The notes beneath the pieces are model-generated. The model saw only the letters and a list, made by a program, of their open reading frames with translations. It ran no database searches and was not told the DNA's origin. A program made the position numbers and the translations under genes. Source: a bacterium (GTDB taxonomy: Bacteria; UBP6; UBA1177). From it: DNA of 40,329 nt. Location of the stretch: positions 1-40,329 of the forward strand of contig JAEESW010000020.1 of assembly GCA_016290135.1 (NCBI GenBank). Reading direction: 5' to 3'. This document shows positions 15,820 to 24,633 of this stretch, one piece after another. Positions within the stretch are counted from its first letter, which is position 1. Each line of letters opens with the position of its first letter.

Positions 15820-17199
15820 TTAGTCTGTTACAACGAAGAATTCGACTCTTCTGTTTTTTACCATGTCAGGTTCAGTGTCGCCGTTTGCAACAGGTTCCGC
15901 AGCGCCGATGATTTTGATTTTTATTCTGTTCGCTTCAACGCCGTTTTTGATGAGGACGGCTTTTACTGCATTCGCGCGTTTCTGTGCGAAAGCCTTGTTC
16001 TCATGCTTGTCGGTGTGGGCTTCTATCCTGATCTTCAGCATGAAGTTCCTTGTCAGGATGAGTGCGACTTTTTCGATCTCTACCGGATCTGCGATGTAGT
16101 CGGATTCGTGCATGAAGTGGACTTCATTCGGGAGTTTTTCGCCTGTTTTTACGGGCTGTTGCGGAATGGCCGCCTGTTTGGGAGCCGCTTTCTTCGGAGC
16201 TTTCTTGGCCTTCTTTTCTTCAGGCTTTTTCTCTTCCTGCTTCGGCTGTTCTTCCTGCTTAGCTTCTCTCTTTTTGATTTTGAAGTCGTCTTTGTTGCGC
16301 TCGTCTTCCGGCGGAAGGACATTCATGCTCCACGAAATCCCGGCGTAAATGCGGAACTTGGGAACTGCGACCGCATTGCCGAAACCGCCGAAAGCGCCTG
16401 CAATGACATCAACGTTTGCAGGGGTCTTGAAGCGGACGCCGCCGCCGACTTCGATGTTGTCCTGAGCGTCGTTCTTGAACGGAGATTTTATCGAAGTGGC
16501 CGAATGGAACTCGGCGTTTATGTCAAGCAGTTTTTCGACAGCATGGACGTTGAGGGCGAGTTTGAGCCCGAATTCGTCATCCAGTTTTGATGTCGCGAAA
16601 GTCTGTTTCGGAAGAACATGGTAGAAAAGGTTGAGAGCTGCATCGACCCACTTTGTCTGCGTCCCAAGAGCGATCGCTGGGCGGAACGTGAACTGGCTGC
16701 TGCCCAGAGCCGAGTGTATCTGACTGCCTGTCGGAGCTGTTGCTTCGGTAATGACCGACATAGATATCGCCTTGTCGAAAAGGCTGAAAAGCTGGAATCT
16801 CGGAACGAGCCTGAGGTCGCCGACACCCGCTTTCGCAAGGTTATCGTCTTTGTTCCAGCCGTCGCCGTTCTCGAAAAGTATGACAGGAAGCGAAACGCCG
16901 AGGTCGAACCATTTCACAACGCTGTAGAAAATCGAAACATCTGCTGCGAGCTGGTTTCCGATGACTTTGTTCTTTTTACCTTTGCTGCCGGAAACAACGA
17001 TCGGTTCCTGCTGAAAATTCATAATAAAATCAAGACCGAGCAGCCCTTCTTCAAGTCCTTCCGAACCGTAGACCGTTATGAATCCGTCGGTAAACGGGTT
17101 CGTTTTGAATCTGTTGCCGTCAATGGCGAAGTCGGCGGAAAGATCTGCCGTGAAAAGAAGAAGGATCGCAAAAATCGGGAAAAATCTTTTTATTTTCAT
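15820..17199 (-). CDS. Outer-membrane beta-barrel protein with C-terminal OmpA domain
   Basis: A 459-residue exported protein. It has a signal peptide (MKIKRFFPIFAILLLFTADL, cleavage near LSA-DFA) and a barrel-like part to about residue 290 with alternating aromatic/hydrophobic strands. A strongly charged Lys/Glu/Pro/Ala linker of about 60 residues follows. The OmpA-like peptidoglycan-binding domain includes IEAHTDKHENKAFAQKRANA and ending VKNRRVEFFVV. It should tether the outer membrane to peptidoglycan. It begins 9 bp after trpS and is followed 10 bp later by the flavoprotein gene, so all three appear cotranscribed. Confidence 0.9.
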   Translation of the reverse strand: MKIKRFFPIFAILLLFTADLSADFAIDGNRFKTNPFTDGFITVYGSEGLEEGLLGLDFIMNFQQEPIVVSGSKGKKNKVIGNQLAADVSIFYSVVKWFDLGVSLPVILFENGDGWNKDDNLAKAGVGDLRLVPRFQLFSLFDKAISMSVITEATAPTGSQIHSALGSSQFTFRPAIALGTQTKWVDAALNLFYHVLPKQTFATSKLDDEFGLKLALNVHAVEKLLDINAEFHSATSIKSPFKNDAQDNIEVGGGVRFKTPANVDVIAGAFGGFGNAVAVPKFRIYAGISWSMNVLPPEDERNKDDFKIKKREAKQEEQPKQEEKKPEEKKAKKAPKKAAPKQAAIPQQPVKTGEKLPNEVHFMHESDYIADPVEIEKVALILTRNFMLKIRIEAHTDKHENKAFAQKRANAVKAVLIKNGVEANRIKIKIIGAAEPVANGDTEPDMVKNRRVEFFVVTD

Positions 17200-17208
17200 C
17201 TCAGACTC

Positions 17209-18189
17209 CTAATAAATGTTTCCAACAAGTCCGACTGTTTTTTTGACTTCTTTTATTGTTTCGACCGCGGTCTCACGTGCTTTTGCACTTCCTTCCGCGA
17301 TGACTTTTCTTACATAATCCATGTTTTTTTCAAGCTCCGCCCGTTTTGCCCTCATCGGGTCGAAAAATTCATGTACTGCTGCGAGGAGCTCTTTTTTTGC
17401 GTGACCGTAGCCGTATCCGCCGGCAGAGAGCTTGTCCGCCATTTCCTTCGCTTTTTCCGGCGGAACTATGAGTTTGTAGATGTTGTAGACATTGCATTTT
17501 TCGGGATCTTTCGGCTCTTCAAGCGGAGTGGAGTCGGTGACGATCCCCATGATCTGCTTTTTCAGGACCGGATCCGCCGCGAACATTTCGATCGTGTTGC
17601 CGTAGCTTTTCGACATCTTCTGTCCGTCGGTTCCCGGCACGATCGCCACGCTTTCGGGAATGAAAGGCTCCGGGATCACGAAAAGATCTTTCTGGTAGAA
17701 AAGATTGAACTTTTCCGCGATGTCGCGCGCTATTTCGACATGCTGCTTCTGGTCTTTTCCGACCGGAACGATGTTTGATTTGTAGAGCAGGATGTCGGCC
17801 GTCATCAGCAGCGGATAGTAGAAGAGCCCGACGTTTATCAGTTCGCCTTTCGCCGTTTTCTCCTTGTAGCTGTGGGCGCGCTGCATAAGTCCCATCGGCG
17901 TGTAGTTGCCAAGAATGAAAGCAAGTTCCGCTACTTCCGGGACAAGCGACTGCAAAAAGATCACGCTTTTTTCGGGATCGAGCCCGAAAGCGAGGTAATC
18001 AAGGACGATATTCCAAGTGTTTTCAGTAAGTTTTGCCGGTTCAGGCATAGTGTTGAGAGTGTGATAGTCTGCTATGAAGTAGTATCCTTCGTAGTTTTTG
18101 CTCTGCATTGCCGAAAACTGCTGAGCCGCGCCGAAATAGTTGCCCAAGTGCAGTGTTCCTGTCGGTTTTATACCGGATAAAGCTCTCAT
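17209..18189 (-). CDS. trpS: Tryptophanyl-tRNA synthetase
   Basis: Class I aminoacyl-tRNA synthetase that charges tRNA-Trp. Seen are the N-terminal GIKPTGTLHLGNYFGA (HIGH-type motif LHLGN) and GQKMSKSYGN (KMSKS) near residue 190. Length of 326 aa is normal for the bacterial enzyme. The gene sits inside an envelope gene cluster: a barrel protein gene ends 13 bp upstream and the OmpA gene starts 9 bp downstream. A TrpS is usually not tied to envelope genes, so this is probably just a shared transcript. Confidence 0.97.
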   Translation of the reverse strand: MRALSGIKPTGTLHLGNYFGAAQQFSAMQSKNYEGYYFIADYHTLNTMPEPAKLTENTWNIVLDYLAFGLDPEKSVIFLQSLVPEVAELAFILGNYTPMGLMQRAHSYKEKTAKGELINVGLFYYPLLMTADILLYKSNIVPVGKDQKQHVEIARDIAEKFNLFYQKDLFVIPEPFIPESVAIVPGTDGQKMSKSYGNTIEMFAADPVLKKQIMGIVTDSTPLEEPKDPEKCNVYNIYKLIVPPEKAKEMADKLSAGGYGYGHAKKELLAAVHEFFDPMRAKRAELEKNMDYVRKVIAEGSAKARETAVETIKEVKKTVGLVGNIY

Positions 18190-18202
18190 TTTTCCTCCTT
18201 TA

Positions 18203-19141
18203 TCAGCCGCCGAATGAGGGTTCCCAGACGACGTTTATCGAAAATGTGATGTAGTTCGATTCGTTATACATGAAATTGCCGTAGATCCCGCCTGCTCCCG
18301 GTTTGTAGACTGCGAGAGAGATGGTTTTAGTCGTTGTGTACCATGTCAGTTTCTTGTTGAAAGAGACATTGTTGAAGCCTAATCCCGCCCTGAACAGCGC
18401 GTATCTGAATTCAACACCGGTGTAGAAATCAAAGCCTTTCATCGTCGATCTTTTGTTCGTGAATTTCTCTTTTCCCTGCTGCAGGTGATACTGCCAGCCG
18501 GTATTGATGAAGAACATATCCCTGATGTTGGTCTCAAAATTCCAGCTGAGCTTTCTCGGAATGTCACGGCCGTAGAAAGTCCACACATCGAGAGCTGCGA
18601 AACCCAGATTCACGAAAGGTGTTATCTGTGCTGCGATGCCTACATCGAAAGAGTGCGAGTTCGTATCCTTGTTCTGCGTCGGAGCGAATTTGCCGATGTA
18701 GTTGTTGAGGTTGATGCCTCCGTAAATGAAACCGGGCCAGATCGGGAAGCCGAAATTCGTCTTGATGTGATGGAGCCCGTAGTTGTAGGAATACATTATT
18801 CCGCCGCCTACGACCGATGTCTGGGAGTCGCTGACCGATACCGACATTGCCTCAACGAACTGGTAAAGCGCCGTAACGCTGAACATTTTGTTGATCATCA
18901 AAGCAGCGGGGTTCATCACGAAGTGTGCGTTGTGGCTGAGCAGAGCGCCGCAGCCTTTGCCGCAGTTCTGAGTGTCTATCGCATGTCTGAGCTCACGGGA
19001 GCGGTTTCCCCAGGTCGTATCCGAAACAGGGGAAAGCGGATCTTCCATATACCACTTTTCGTCTTCGTCCGCGAAAAGGGCAGCCGAGATCAGAAGAAGA
19101 GCGATAAAGAAAAATATTTTTCGTCTGCCGATAGATTCCAA
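18203..19141 (-). CDS. Outer-membrane beta-barrel-like protein, function unknown
   Basis: A 312-residue exported protein without a recognised family. The N-terminus has a signal peptide (GRRKIFFFIALLLISAALFA, then DEDEKW). The mature part is rich in Gly, Asn, Phe, Tyr and Trp with amphipathic strand patterns (GVEFRYALFRAGLGFNNVSF, YITFSINVVW), as in outer-membrane barrels, plus a single CGKGC pair near the N-terminus. I chose a TTG start because AAGGAGG lies 6 bp upstream; no ATG fits, and the longer open frame would add a basic leader with no signal function. This start overlaps the 3' end of the histidine-kinase gene by 52 bp in another frame. Confidence 0.75.
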   Translation of the reverse strand: MESIGRRKIFFFIALLLISAALFADEDEKWYMEDPLSPVSDTTWGNRSRELRHAIDTQNCGKGCGALLSHNAHFVMNPAALMINKMFSVTALYQFVEAMSVSVSDSQTSVVGGGIMYSYNYGLHHIKTNFGFPIWPGFIYGGINLNNYIGKFAPTQNKDTNSHSFDVGIAAQITPFVNLGFAALDVWTFYGRDIPRKLSWNFETNIRDMFFINTGWQYHLQQGKEKFTNKRSTMKGFDFYTGVEFRYALFRAGLGFNNVSFNKKLTWYTTTKTISLAVYKPGAGGIYGNFMYNESNYITFSINVVWEPSFGG

Positions 19142-19698
19142 GTGAAACCTCCTTCTTTTGAAGCGAGTTCGATTATATACAGACCGAGTCCCGAACCTTT
19201 TGACGAAGCTCCTTTGACAAACGGTCCTGCAAGTTCTTCTTTGGTGCATCCGGTGTTTTTCAACGACGCCGGGTCATAGTCGTTTTTGAATACGATCGTC
19301 TTTTCATCGGTGATATTTATCGAAAATCCGCCTTTGCCGTGCATTTTCCAGTTCATAAGTATCTCGTCTACCGCATTCGAGAGAGGCGTCTTTCCTTTTA
19401 TCGTGTCGATCGAACTGTAGTTTTTGTTCTCCATCGTTGCGGAAATGCCGAGTTTACGGCATTTTTCCTTGATGTCATATATAAATTCGCTGAAATCGTA
19501 AGGAGCGGCCGCGTTTTCGTTCAAAATCAGCCTGCCGATCCTGCCCAGCTGCCGCCCGAGCCTTTCTCCGCGGGTGACTCTTGCTGCGACCATCTCTTCC
19601 TCGAGGTATTCGATATGTTCGAGCGGCGTCATGATGTTGACGATCTCGTGCCCCGCCTTTATCAGAAAATCGCTGTAGACCTTATTGTCACTTTTCAT
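19090..19698 (-). CDS. Small histidine-kinase-like protein without sensor domain
   Basis: A 202-residue soluble protein. Near the start is an H-box-like motif, AGHEIVNIMTPLEH (His17 as candidate phospho-acceptor). A GHKL ATPase domain follows: N-box region NAVDEILMNWKMHGKGG, and the G2 box GSGLGLYIIELASKEGG from residue 168. A membrane segment, PAS or HAMP domain and a response-regulator partner are all absent. The start ATG at 19698 overlaps the transglutaminase stop by 11 bp, with AGAGG upstream; a TTG at 19716 is an alternative. Its 3' end contains the ribosome-binding site of the following barrel-protein gene. It may act in phosphotransfer or as an anti-sigma-type kinase. Confidence 0.78.
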   Translation of the reverse strand: MKSDNKVYSDFLIKAGHEIVNIMTPLEHIEYLEEEMVAARVTRGERLGRQLGRIGRLILNENAAAPYDFSEFIYDIKEKCRKLGISATMENKNYSSIDTIKGKTPLSNAVDEILMNWKMHGKGGFSINITDEKTIVFKNDYDPASLKNTGCTKEELAGPFVKGASSKGSGLGLYIIELASKEGGFTWNLSADEKYFSLSLFF

Positions 19699-21070
19699 TT
19701 GAAAAGCCTCTTGCAAAGATCCTGGTGTTGTTCAGAAATCTCAGGACCGAAAGGGATACCTGTTCCCGCGATCTGCTGTCGGAACCGCCGTAGATAAGCG
19801 TTATCCTTGAGGAATCGGCCCTTTCCATGTTGAAAGTCGAATCGACCGTGATCCAGATGCCGTCTGCGAAGACCTCGTTCCAGTTGTGGAAGAAAAACTC
19901 TCCGTTCGGGTCCATGACGACGCCGTAGACCATTTTTGCAGGGATCCCCGCCGCACGAGCCAAAGCGGCAAAAAGGGCTGAATGTTCGGTGCAGTCGCCG
20001 CTTTTTTTCCTGAGGACTTCGCTTGCCGACATATTTCCGTGGTCATAGTTCTTGTTGCTTATGTGCTTATAGACGAATCTCGCTATCCGGTTCACCATTT
20101 CCCTCTGGTTCGGTGCGCCGAGGACGATTTTACGGGCCGCCCGGACGATCTCCGGATTGCTGCTGTCTTCGATGATGTTTGACTGAGTGTCCTCCGGTGC
20201 CGGAAGGTTCGTGCACTTCGACGCATCGGAACTGACTGAGAGAGTGTTCCCGTTCACTTTTTTCTGAAAACATGTGTCCGGAATGGATGAAAAATCGGCA
20301 CTTTCGATCTGGAAAGTCGTGCTTCTCGTTTTTCTCGGATATTTTATCGCAATTCCTCCGTTGACAAGTTTCGTGGTCTGCAGGATGTCGATGTTTCCCT
20401 GTCTCTGAACGGTGTCTGCTCCCGGAAGAGATTCGAGCGTGTAGACGATGAGTCCGTTCTGGATCTCGGAGCGCAGCACTTTTTTCCCTGAAACGGTGTA
20501 TTTTATCGGGATCCCCTGAAATACGACGGTCGCCGAAACTGTTCCGTCCGCATTTTTCGAGGCAGAGTAGGAGATCTCGCTCTCAGTGAGACTTTCTTCG
20601 GATATTATCGAGGTCTTTCCGCCTTTAAGAAGCTCTTCGGCGCTCAGTTTTTTGAATATCATCCCGAAAAACGCCGAACTTTTTTTCATTGGAAAACTTG
20701 AAGCCTCTTTGGTTCCGTTTTTTGTCATACCCGTTTCGAAAATGCCGTTTCTGTTCACACCTTCGACGAAGATCTTCGAGCCGCCTTCCGATATTTCGCC
20801 CTTTATCCGCTTAGGTTCAAACGTCCTGCAGTCGGCTGAAAGAGTGGTGTCGGACTTTATCGTCATCGAATCGATCCCGCGGGCGAGACTCATCTCGGAA
20901 ACAGAGTGCAGCGTGATCTCGCAAGAGCCGTCAGGATCTGTCTTTTCCTCCCAAGTCTCGGTGCTTCTGCCTATCTCCGCGCCCATCATGGAAATTTTGT
21001 AGACATTTGTCTCCGCAAAAACAGAGAGTGAAAAAAGCATGAAAAAAACTAAGAAAAACGGCCTGCTCAT
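19688..21070 (-). CDS. Exported transglutaminase-like (papain-fold) protein
   Basis: A 460-residue protein with an N-terminal signal peptide (RPFFLVFFMLFSLSVFA). A long N-terminal part of about 300 residues, beta-rich and with a DUF3108-like feel (YKISMMGAEIGRSTETWEE), has no assigned function. The C-terminal transglutaminase core has the triad Cys360 (GDCTEHSALFAALARAAGIP), His395 (FFHNWNEVF) and Asp410 (WITVDSTFN). Such bacterial periplasmic enzymes are mostly thought to be proteases or peptidases, not true transglutaminases. It is the first gene of a leftward run with the histidine kinase and barrel protein. Confidence 0.85.
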   Translation of the reverse strand: MSRPFFLVFFMLFSLSVFAETNVYKISMMGAEIGRSTETWEEKTDPDGSCEITLHSVSEMSLARGIDSMTIKSDTTLSADCRTFEPKRIKGEISEGGSKIFVEGVNRNGIFETGMTKNGTKEASSFPMKKSSAFFGMIFKKLSAEELLKGGKTSIISEESLTESEISYSASKNADGTVSATVVFQGIPIKYTVSGKKVLRSEIQNGLIVYTLESLPGADTVQRQGNIDILQTTKLVNGGIAIKYPRKTRSTTFQIESADFSSIPDTCFQKKVNGNTLSVSSDASKCTNLPAPEDTQSNIIEDSSNPEIVRAARKIVLGAPNQREMVNRIARFVYKHISNKNYDHGNMSASEVLRKKSGDCTEHSALFAALARAAGIPAKMVYGVVMDPNGEFFFHNWNEVFADGIWITVDSTFNMERADSSRITLIYGGSDSRSREQVSLSVLRFLNNTRIFARGFSNEK

Positions 21071-21094
21071 GTATCCCCCGCCAAAAAACCGCTT

Positions 21095-21122
21095 ATTATC
21101 CCTAAAATAAAATTAAAAGCAA
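21095..21122 (-). promoter_or_regulatory. Possible promoter of the transglutaminase operon
   Basis: Minus-strand TTGCTT, 16 bp, GATAAT about 25 bp before the transglutaminase start. The -10 matches five of six consensus bases and the -35 three of six. The gap of 137 bp after hflX and the AT-rich composition fit a promoter. Confidence 0.35.
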
Positions 21123-21207
21123 ATAAAGCGCGCGCGCAAGGAAAGGGGAAAATCAGTCTGCCGCAGTGAAAATGAACGGCCGGAGGAGGGAAGTGAGCGG
21201 AAACCGG

Positions 21208-22617
21208 TCACTCTTCTTCGTTTTCTGTCAGTTTTTCGTAGATGAACTGCTTGATCTTCGTTATGTCTTCGGGGTCGGACGCATCGTAAAAAAGGCCTTT
21301 TCTCAAAGGGTGCTTTATTTTGATCTTTCCTTTTTTGGAGAAGAGGGGAACTATGCTGTGTTTGTCGCAGCCGTTTCCGATAAGCAGGTCTTCGACTGAT
21401 TTTTTGCGTTCCTCCCAGCCTTTTTCGGTGGAGTCGATTATGTGAAGGATAAGATCGGCCGCTGCGATCTCGGAAAAAGTCGAGTTGAATGCGTCGGTTA
21501 TGTCGTCTGACATATTCGAGATGAATCCTACGGTGTCAAGAAGGAAGACCGGTTTCCCGAAGAGGCTGAATTTCCTGATCTTAGGGTCTATGGAACTGAA
21601 GAACCTGCTGCTTTCCTTAGTCGCTTTCTCGTTCAAAAGGGCGTTGAAAAGAGTCGATTTGCCTGCGTTTGTGTAGCCGACTATGGCGATCGTCCCGATC
21701 CGGCTCCTCTTTCTGAATTTGCGCTGGAAATCAAGGCGCGAAAATTCGTTTTCGAGTTGTTTGCGCACAGTTTTTTCTTTGTTTTTCAGGATACGCTTCC
21801 TTTCTTCCTCTTTTGTTTCGCCCGGACCTTTGAGTCCGATACCGCCCTTTATACGGCTCAGACCGGTGATCTTTTTGCGGAAATTGGCCTTTTCTTTTGC
21901 AACTACGGCGCTTGCGAGTTTCAGTTTTCCCCCTGTTCCTTCGGCGCGCGCATTGAATATCGAAATTATGAGGTCGTCGCGTGAAAGCACGGAACGGCCG
22001 GTCTTTTCCTCGAGTTTTGCGATCAAAGATGCGGATGAGTCGGAAAAAACGATCACTCCTGATTCCTGAGGCACATCTTTCAAAAGTTCCGTCATCCGGT
22101 TTATGCCGTTTTTGAGCGATTGTTCCGAAATCACGAAACTTTCTGAGATGGAAAAGCCGGCGTCTTCGGCAAGTTTTATGTTTTCCGCAATGCTGTCGGA
22201 TGAGCTTTCCGAGGTGAAAAACGCAACTGTCGGATTGTCGCAGATTTCATTTTTTTCCGGTTCTTTGAAAAGGAAAAAAGGAGATGATATTTTTTGCAGT
22301 TTTGTCCGGCTTTTGTAAAAAAGTGTAATATTTTCAGGTATTTTATCGTCGTCGTAAGTTATGAGCCCCAAATATCTCAGCAGCTTTCCGTCCATGAAAC
22401 TTCGTGTTTCGACTATCTTCGGGACAGTTCTGGCCGCTATGAGAAGTGTATCAAAATCGTTTGAAGGTTTGAGTTTTTCCAGAAAATCGAAAAGGTCCCA
22501 GTTCGAAACAAAAATGCGGTTCTGTATGAAAGAGCCTTTGCGGAGAAAGAGCAACTTTATTGTGTTTAAAGGATTTTCTTTAATGATCTTAAGTATTTGA
22601 TTCTGGTCAAAAATCAA
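21208..22617 (-). CDS. hflX: HflX-family GTPase with degenerate G4 motif
   Basis: Ribosome-associated GTPase family that splits or rescues stalled ribosomes. The HflX N-terminal region is recognisable (VLSRDDLIISIFNARAEG, GGIGLKGPGETKEEERKR, the last diverged from the usual RGPGETxLExDRR). The G domain then follows, with G1 GYTNAGKST and G3 LLDTVGFI. The position of the guanine-specifying NKxD motif reads FSKKG, so both Asn and Asp are lost. The total of 469 aa is long for the family because of an extended N-terminus. The start is a TTG overlapping the namZ stop by four bases (TTGA). GTP binding may therefore be weak or nucleotide specificity altered. Confidence 0.85.
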   Translation of the reverse strand: MIFDQNQILKIIKENPLNTIKLLFLRKGSFIQNRIFVSNWDLFDFLEKLKPSNDFDTLLIAARTVPKIVETRSFMDGKLLRYLGLITYDDDKIPENITLFYKSRTKLQKISSPFFLFKEPEKNEICDNPTVAFFTSESSSDSIAENIKLAEDAGFSISESFVISEQSLKNGINRMTELLKDVPQESGVIVFSDSSASLIAKLEEKTGRSVLSRDDLIISIFNARAEGTGGKLKLASAVVAKEKANFRKKITGLSRIKGGIGLKGPGETKEEERKRILKNKEKTVRKQLENEFSRLDFQRKFRKRSRIGTIAIVGYTNAGKSTLFNALLNEKATKESSRFFSSIDPKIRKFSLFGKPVFLLDTVGFISNMSDDITDAFNSTFSEIAAADLILHIIDSTEKGWEERKKSVEDLLIGNGCDKHSIVPLFSKKGKIKIKHPLRKGLFYDASDPEDITKIKQFIYEKLTENEEE

Positions 22618-23789
22618 TTGTAGAACCTGGATCCGCTGAATTGTTCTTCAAAACTTTCTTCACATTTTTGGAGATACGAATCTATTTCCCGGCTTTCTGC
22701 GGAATTTCTGAACATCTCTATTAAAGCCTTGTCGCCCAAAAGGAGATCGATAGCCGGAATTTTGTCAATAAATTCATAAGGTTTTGCTCTGAAAAATCCG
22801 TCGTCTCCCAACATTTTGCGGAAGACACGGATGATGGAAATGTAGGCCCTGAGCGGTCTTGCCTTTTTGCGGTCGGTAAGGGCGATATAGACACCGCCGC
22901 AGCGTTTCATGGAAAGTTTCTGGAACATCGGGCGGAATTCCATAGGAATAAATGTGATCCCGGGGATATTTTCTTTGTCAAGTTCTTTTTTCAGTTTGAA
23001 AGGGTCAAGTCCGTGTGATCCTGCCAGAAGAAAAGGCATCGTCGTCCCGCGGCCTTCCGAAAGTTCGGTCCCTTCAAGGAGGCAGCCGCCCGGGTAGAGC
23101 ACGGCAGTGTCCACTGTCGGCATGTTCGGTGAAGTCGGCAGCCACGGATAGTCGTAGTCGTCAGCGAAAGAATCTCTTTCCCAACCTTGTAACTTAGCGA
23201 TCTTAAATGGAAAATCATATTTTTTCAACTTGCGGTAATATGCCGCTATCTCTCCTGAAGTAAGACCGTGACGATGAAAAAGGGGAATGTATCCGACAAA
23301 ACTTTTGTAGTTTTCATCGTCAAGAAGAGAGCCTTCAAATGATCCGCCGATAGGATTCATTCTGTCAAGAACAACGAGTTCGCGCTGGATTTTCTGAAGT
23401 TTGTCCATAAATATGGCGAGAGTCGCGAGATATGTGTAATAGCGGGACCCGATATCCTGAATGTCGTAGACGACTGTATCGAAAAGATCGAAATATTCAT
23501 CTTTCGGCGCGAGGGTCTCAACGCTGTTCCCGTAAAGTGAAAAAACAGGTATGTCGTTGATCTTATTCTCTGTTCCGACACATTCCATGTCCTGGGCGAC
23601 AGGGAAGAAACCGTGCTCCGGACTGAAGACCGCCGTTACGTTAAGGCCCGAAGCGGTCATTTTTTCAACGAGCGAAACGCCGTCTTTGTCTATCGAAGTA
23701 TAGTTCGCGATGACAGCGACTCTGCGTCCTTTCAGAGAGGAGAAGTCAAAGGTGTCTATGCCCTGAAGCAGTTTTTTGCGGGAACTCAA
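22614..23789 (-). CDS. namZ: DUF1343 / NamZ-type exo-beta-N-acetylmuramidase
   Basis: A 391-residue member of the DUF1343 (YbbC) family. A Bacillus subtilis member, NamZ, was shown to release terminal N-acetylmuramic acid from peptidoglycan fragments. Motifs include VAVIANYTSIDKDG, VFSPEHGFF, VYDIQDIGSRYYTYLATL, VLDRMNPIGG and SPNMPTVDTAVLYPGGCLLEGTE(L)SEGRGTT, the family signature. I see no clear signal peptide, so action in the cytoplasm is possible. The start is a TTG that overlaps the pssA stop (TTGA); AAGGAGG lies 8 bp before it, which supports the unusual start. Confidence 0.9.
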   Translation of the reverse strand: MSSRKKLLQGIDTFDFSSLKGRRVAVIANYTSIDKDGVSLVEKMTASGLNVTAVFSPEHGFFPVAQDMECVGTENKINDIPVFSLYGNSVETLAPKDEYFDLFDTVVYDIQDIGSRYYTYLATLAIFMDKLQKIQRELVVLDRMNPIGGSFEGSLLDDENYKSFVGYIPLFHRHGLTSGEIAAYYRKLKKYDFPFKIAKLQGWERDSFADDYDYPWLPTSPNMPTVDTAVLYPGGCLLEGTELSEGRGTTMPFLLAGSHGLDPFKLKKELDKENIPGITFIPMEFRPMFQKLSMKRCGGVYIALTDRKKARPLRAYISIIRVFRKMLGDDGFFRAKPYEFIDKIPAIDLLLGDKALIEMFRNSAESREIDSYLQKCEESFEEQFSGSRFYN

Positions 23790-24556
23790 TTCTGTTCCTC
23801 CTTTTCGGGGTCGAATTCAGTCATGTTGCTGATGGAGACCGTGATCTTGCGGGTCCTGAGGACACCGATAATGACGTAAAGGATGCTCGTGATGTAGAGC
23901 AGCCACGGAAGACGGCGCATGAAGATCAGACAGCACAAGAAAAGAAAATATGTTATGCTGAAAACACGCACGATTTTGTTTTTCGGCATTTTGAGCTTGG
24001 GATATTTGAACGGAAGGAGCATGAGACATGCCTGGATGAACATCATTCCTGCAACGATGTCCGTCGAGAGGAGGAATCCGAAAGTCTCTGTGTTTTCGAT
24101 CGCGAAAGCCATGTATGCCGCAATCATTCCGCCCGACATCGTCGAGGTGAGGCCGCTGAAGTAGTCGTGGTCATCGCTCTGATACGAGTTGTAGCGCGCA
24201 AGTCTGACGGCGCAGAAAATGACATATATCGGGACTATTGCCACAAAATATGGGTGCTCCATGATCTTGCTGCCCGGGATTATCCTGCTGAAATACGAGA
24301 AGACCAGGATCGCCGGAGCGAGTGAAAATGAGACAAAATCGGAGAAAGAGTCGAATTCTACGCCGAAATCGCTCGAAGCATTGAAAAGCCGCGCTGTCGT
24401 GCCGTCAAGTTTGTCGAGAACAGCCGAGAGCATGATGAGCCATGCCGCATTAAAAAAGTCGCCATTTATCGAGTAGAATATCGAAACCAAGCCGATGAAC
24501 ATGTTCATTCCCGTAAAAAAGTTGGGGATCAGTATTTTCGGATTTCCTTTCAGCAT
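23786..24556 (-). CDS. pssA: CDP-diacylglycerol-serine O-phosphatidyltransferase
   Basis: Membrane enzyme that makes phosphatidylserine, the precursor of phosphatidylethanolamine. The CDP-alcohol phosphatidyltransferase signature D-x2-DG-x2-AR-x8-G-x3-D-x3-D is intact: DKLDGTTARLFNASSDFG and then VEFDSFSD. There are about seven membrane segments; the N-terminus LIPNFFTGMNMFIG is typical of PssA of the non-PLD type. Length of 256 aa is in range. It heads the coupled run pssA-namZ-hflX, with a promoter-like sequence 40-70 bp upstream. Confidence 0.92.
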   Translation of the reverse strand: MLKGNPKILIPNFFTGMNMFIGLVSIFYSINGDFFNAAWLIMLSAVLDKLDGTTARLFNASSDFGVEFDSFSDFVSFSLAPAILVFSYFSRIIPGSKIMEHPYFVAIVPIYVIFCAVRLARYNSYQSDDHDYFSGLTSTMSGGMIAAYMAFAIENTETFGFLLSTDIVAGMMFIQACLMLLPFKYPKLKMPKNKIVRVFSITYFLFLCCLIFMRRLPWLLYITSILYVIIGVLRTRKITVSISNMTEFDPEKEEQN

Positions 24557-24596
24557 ACAAACCTCTTAAAAAGTTGTTAAAAGCGCGAAAACCTGA

Positions 24597-24626
24597 AAAC
24601 TATGCTCAAATAAAGAGTTTTGTCAA
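24597..24626 (-). promoter_or_regulatory. pssA: Possible pssA promoter
   Basis: Minus-strand TTGACA (perfect -35), 18 bp, TAGTTT (weak -10), about 41 bp upstream of the pssA start, just after the obg stop. There is no other place for a start between the two genes. Confidence 0.4.
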
Positions 24627-24633
24627 TTTGTGA

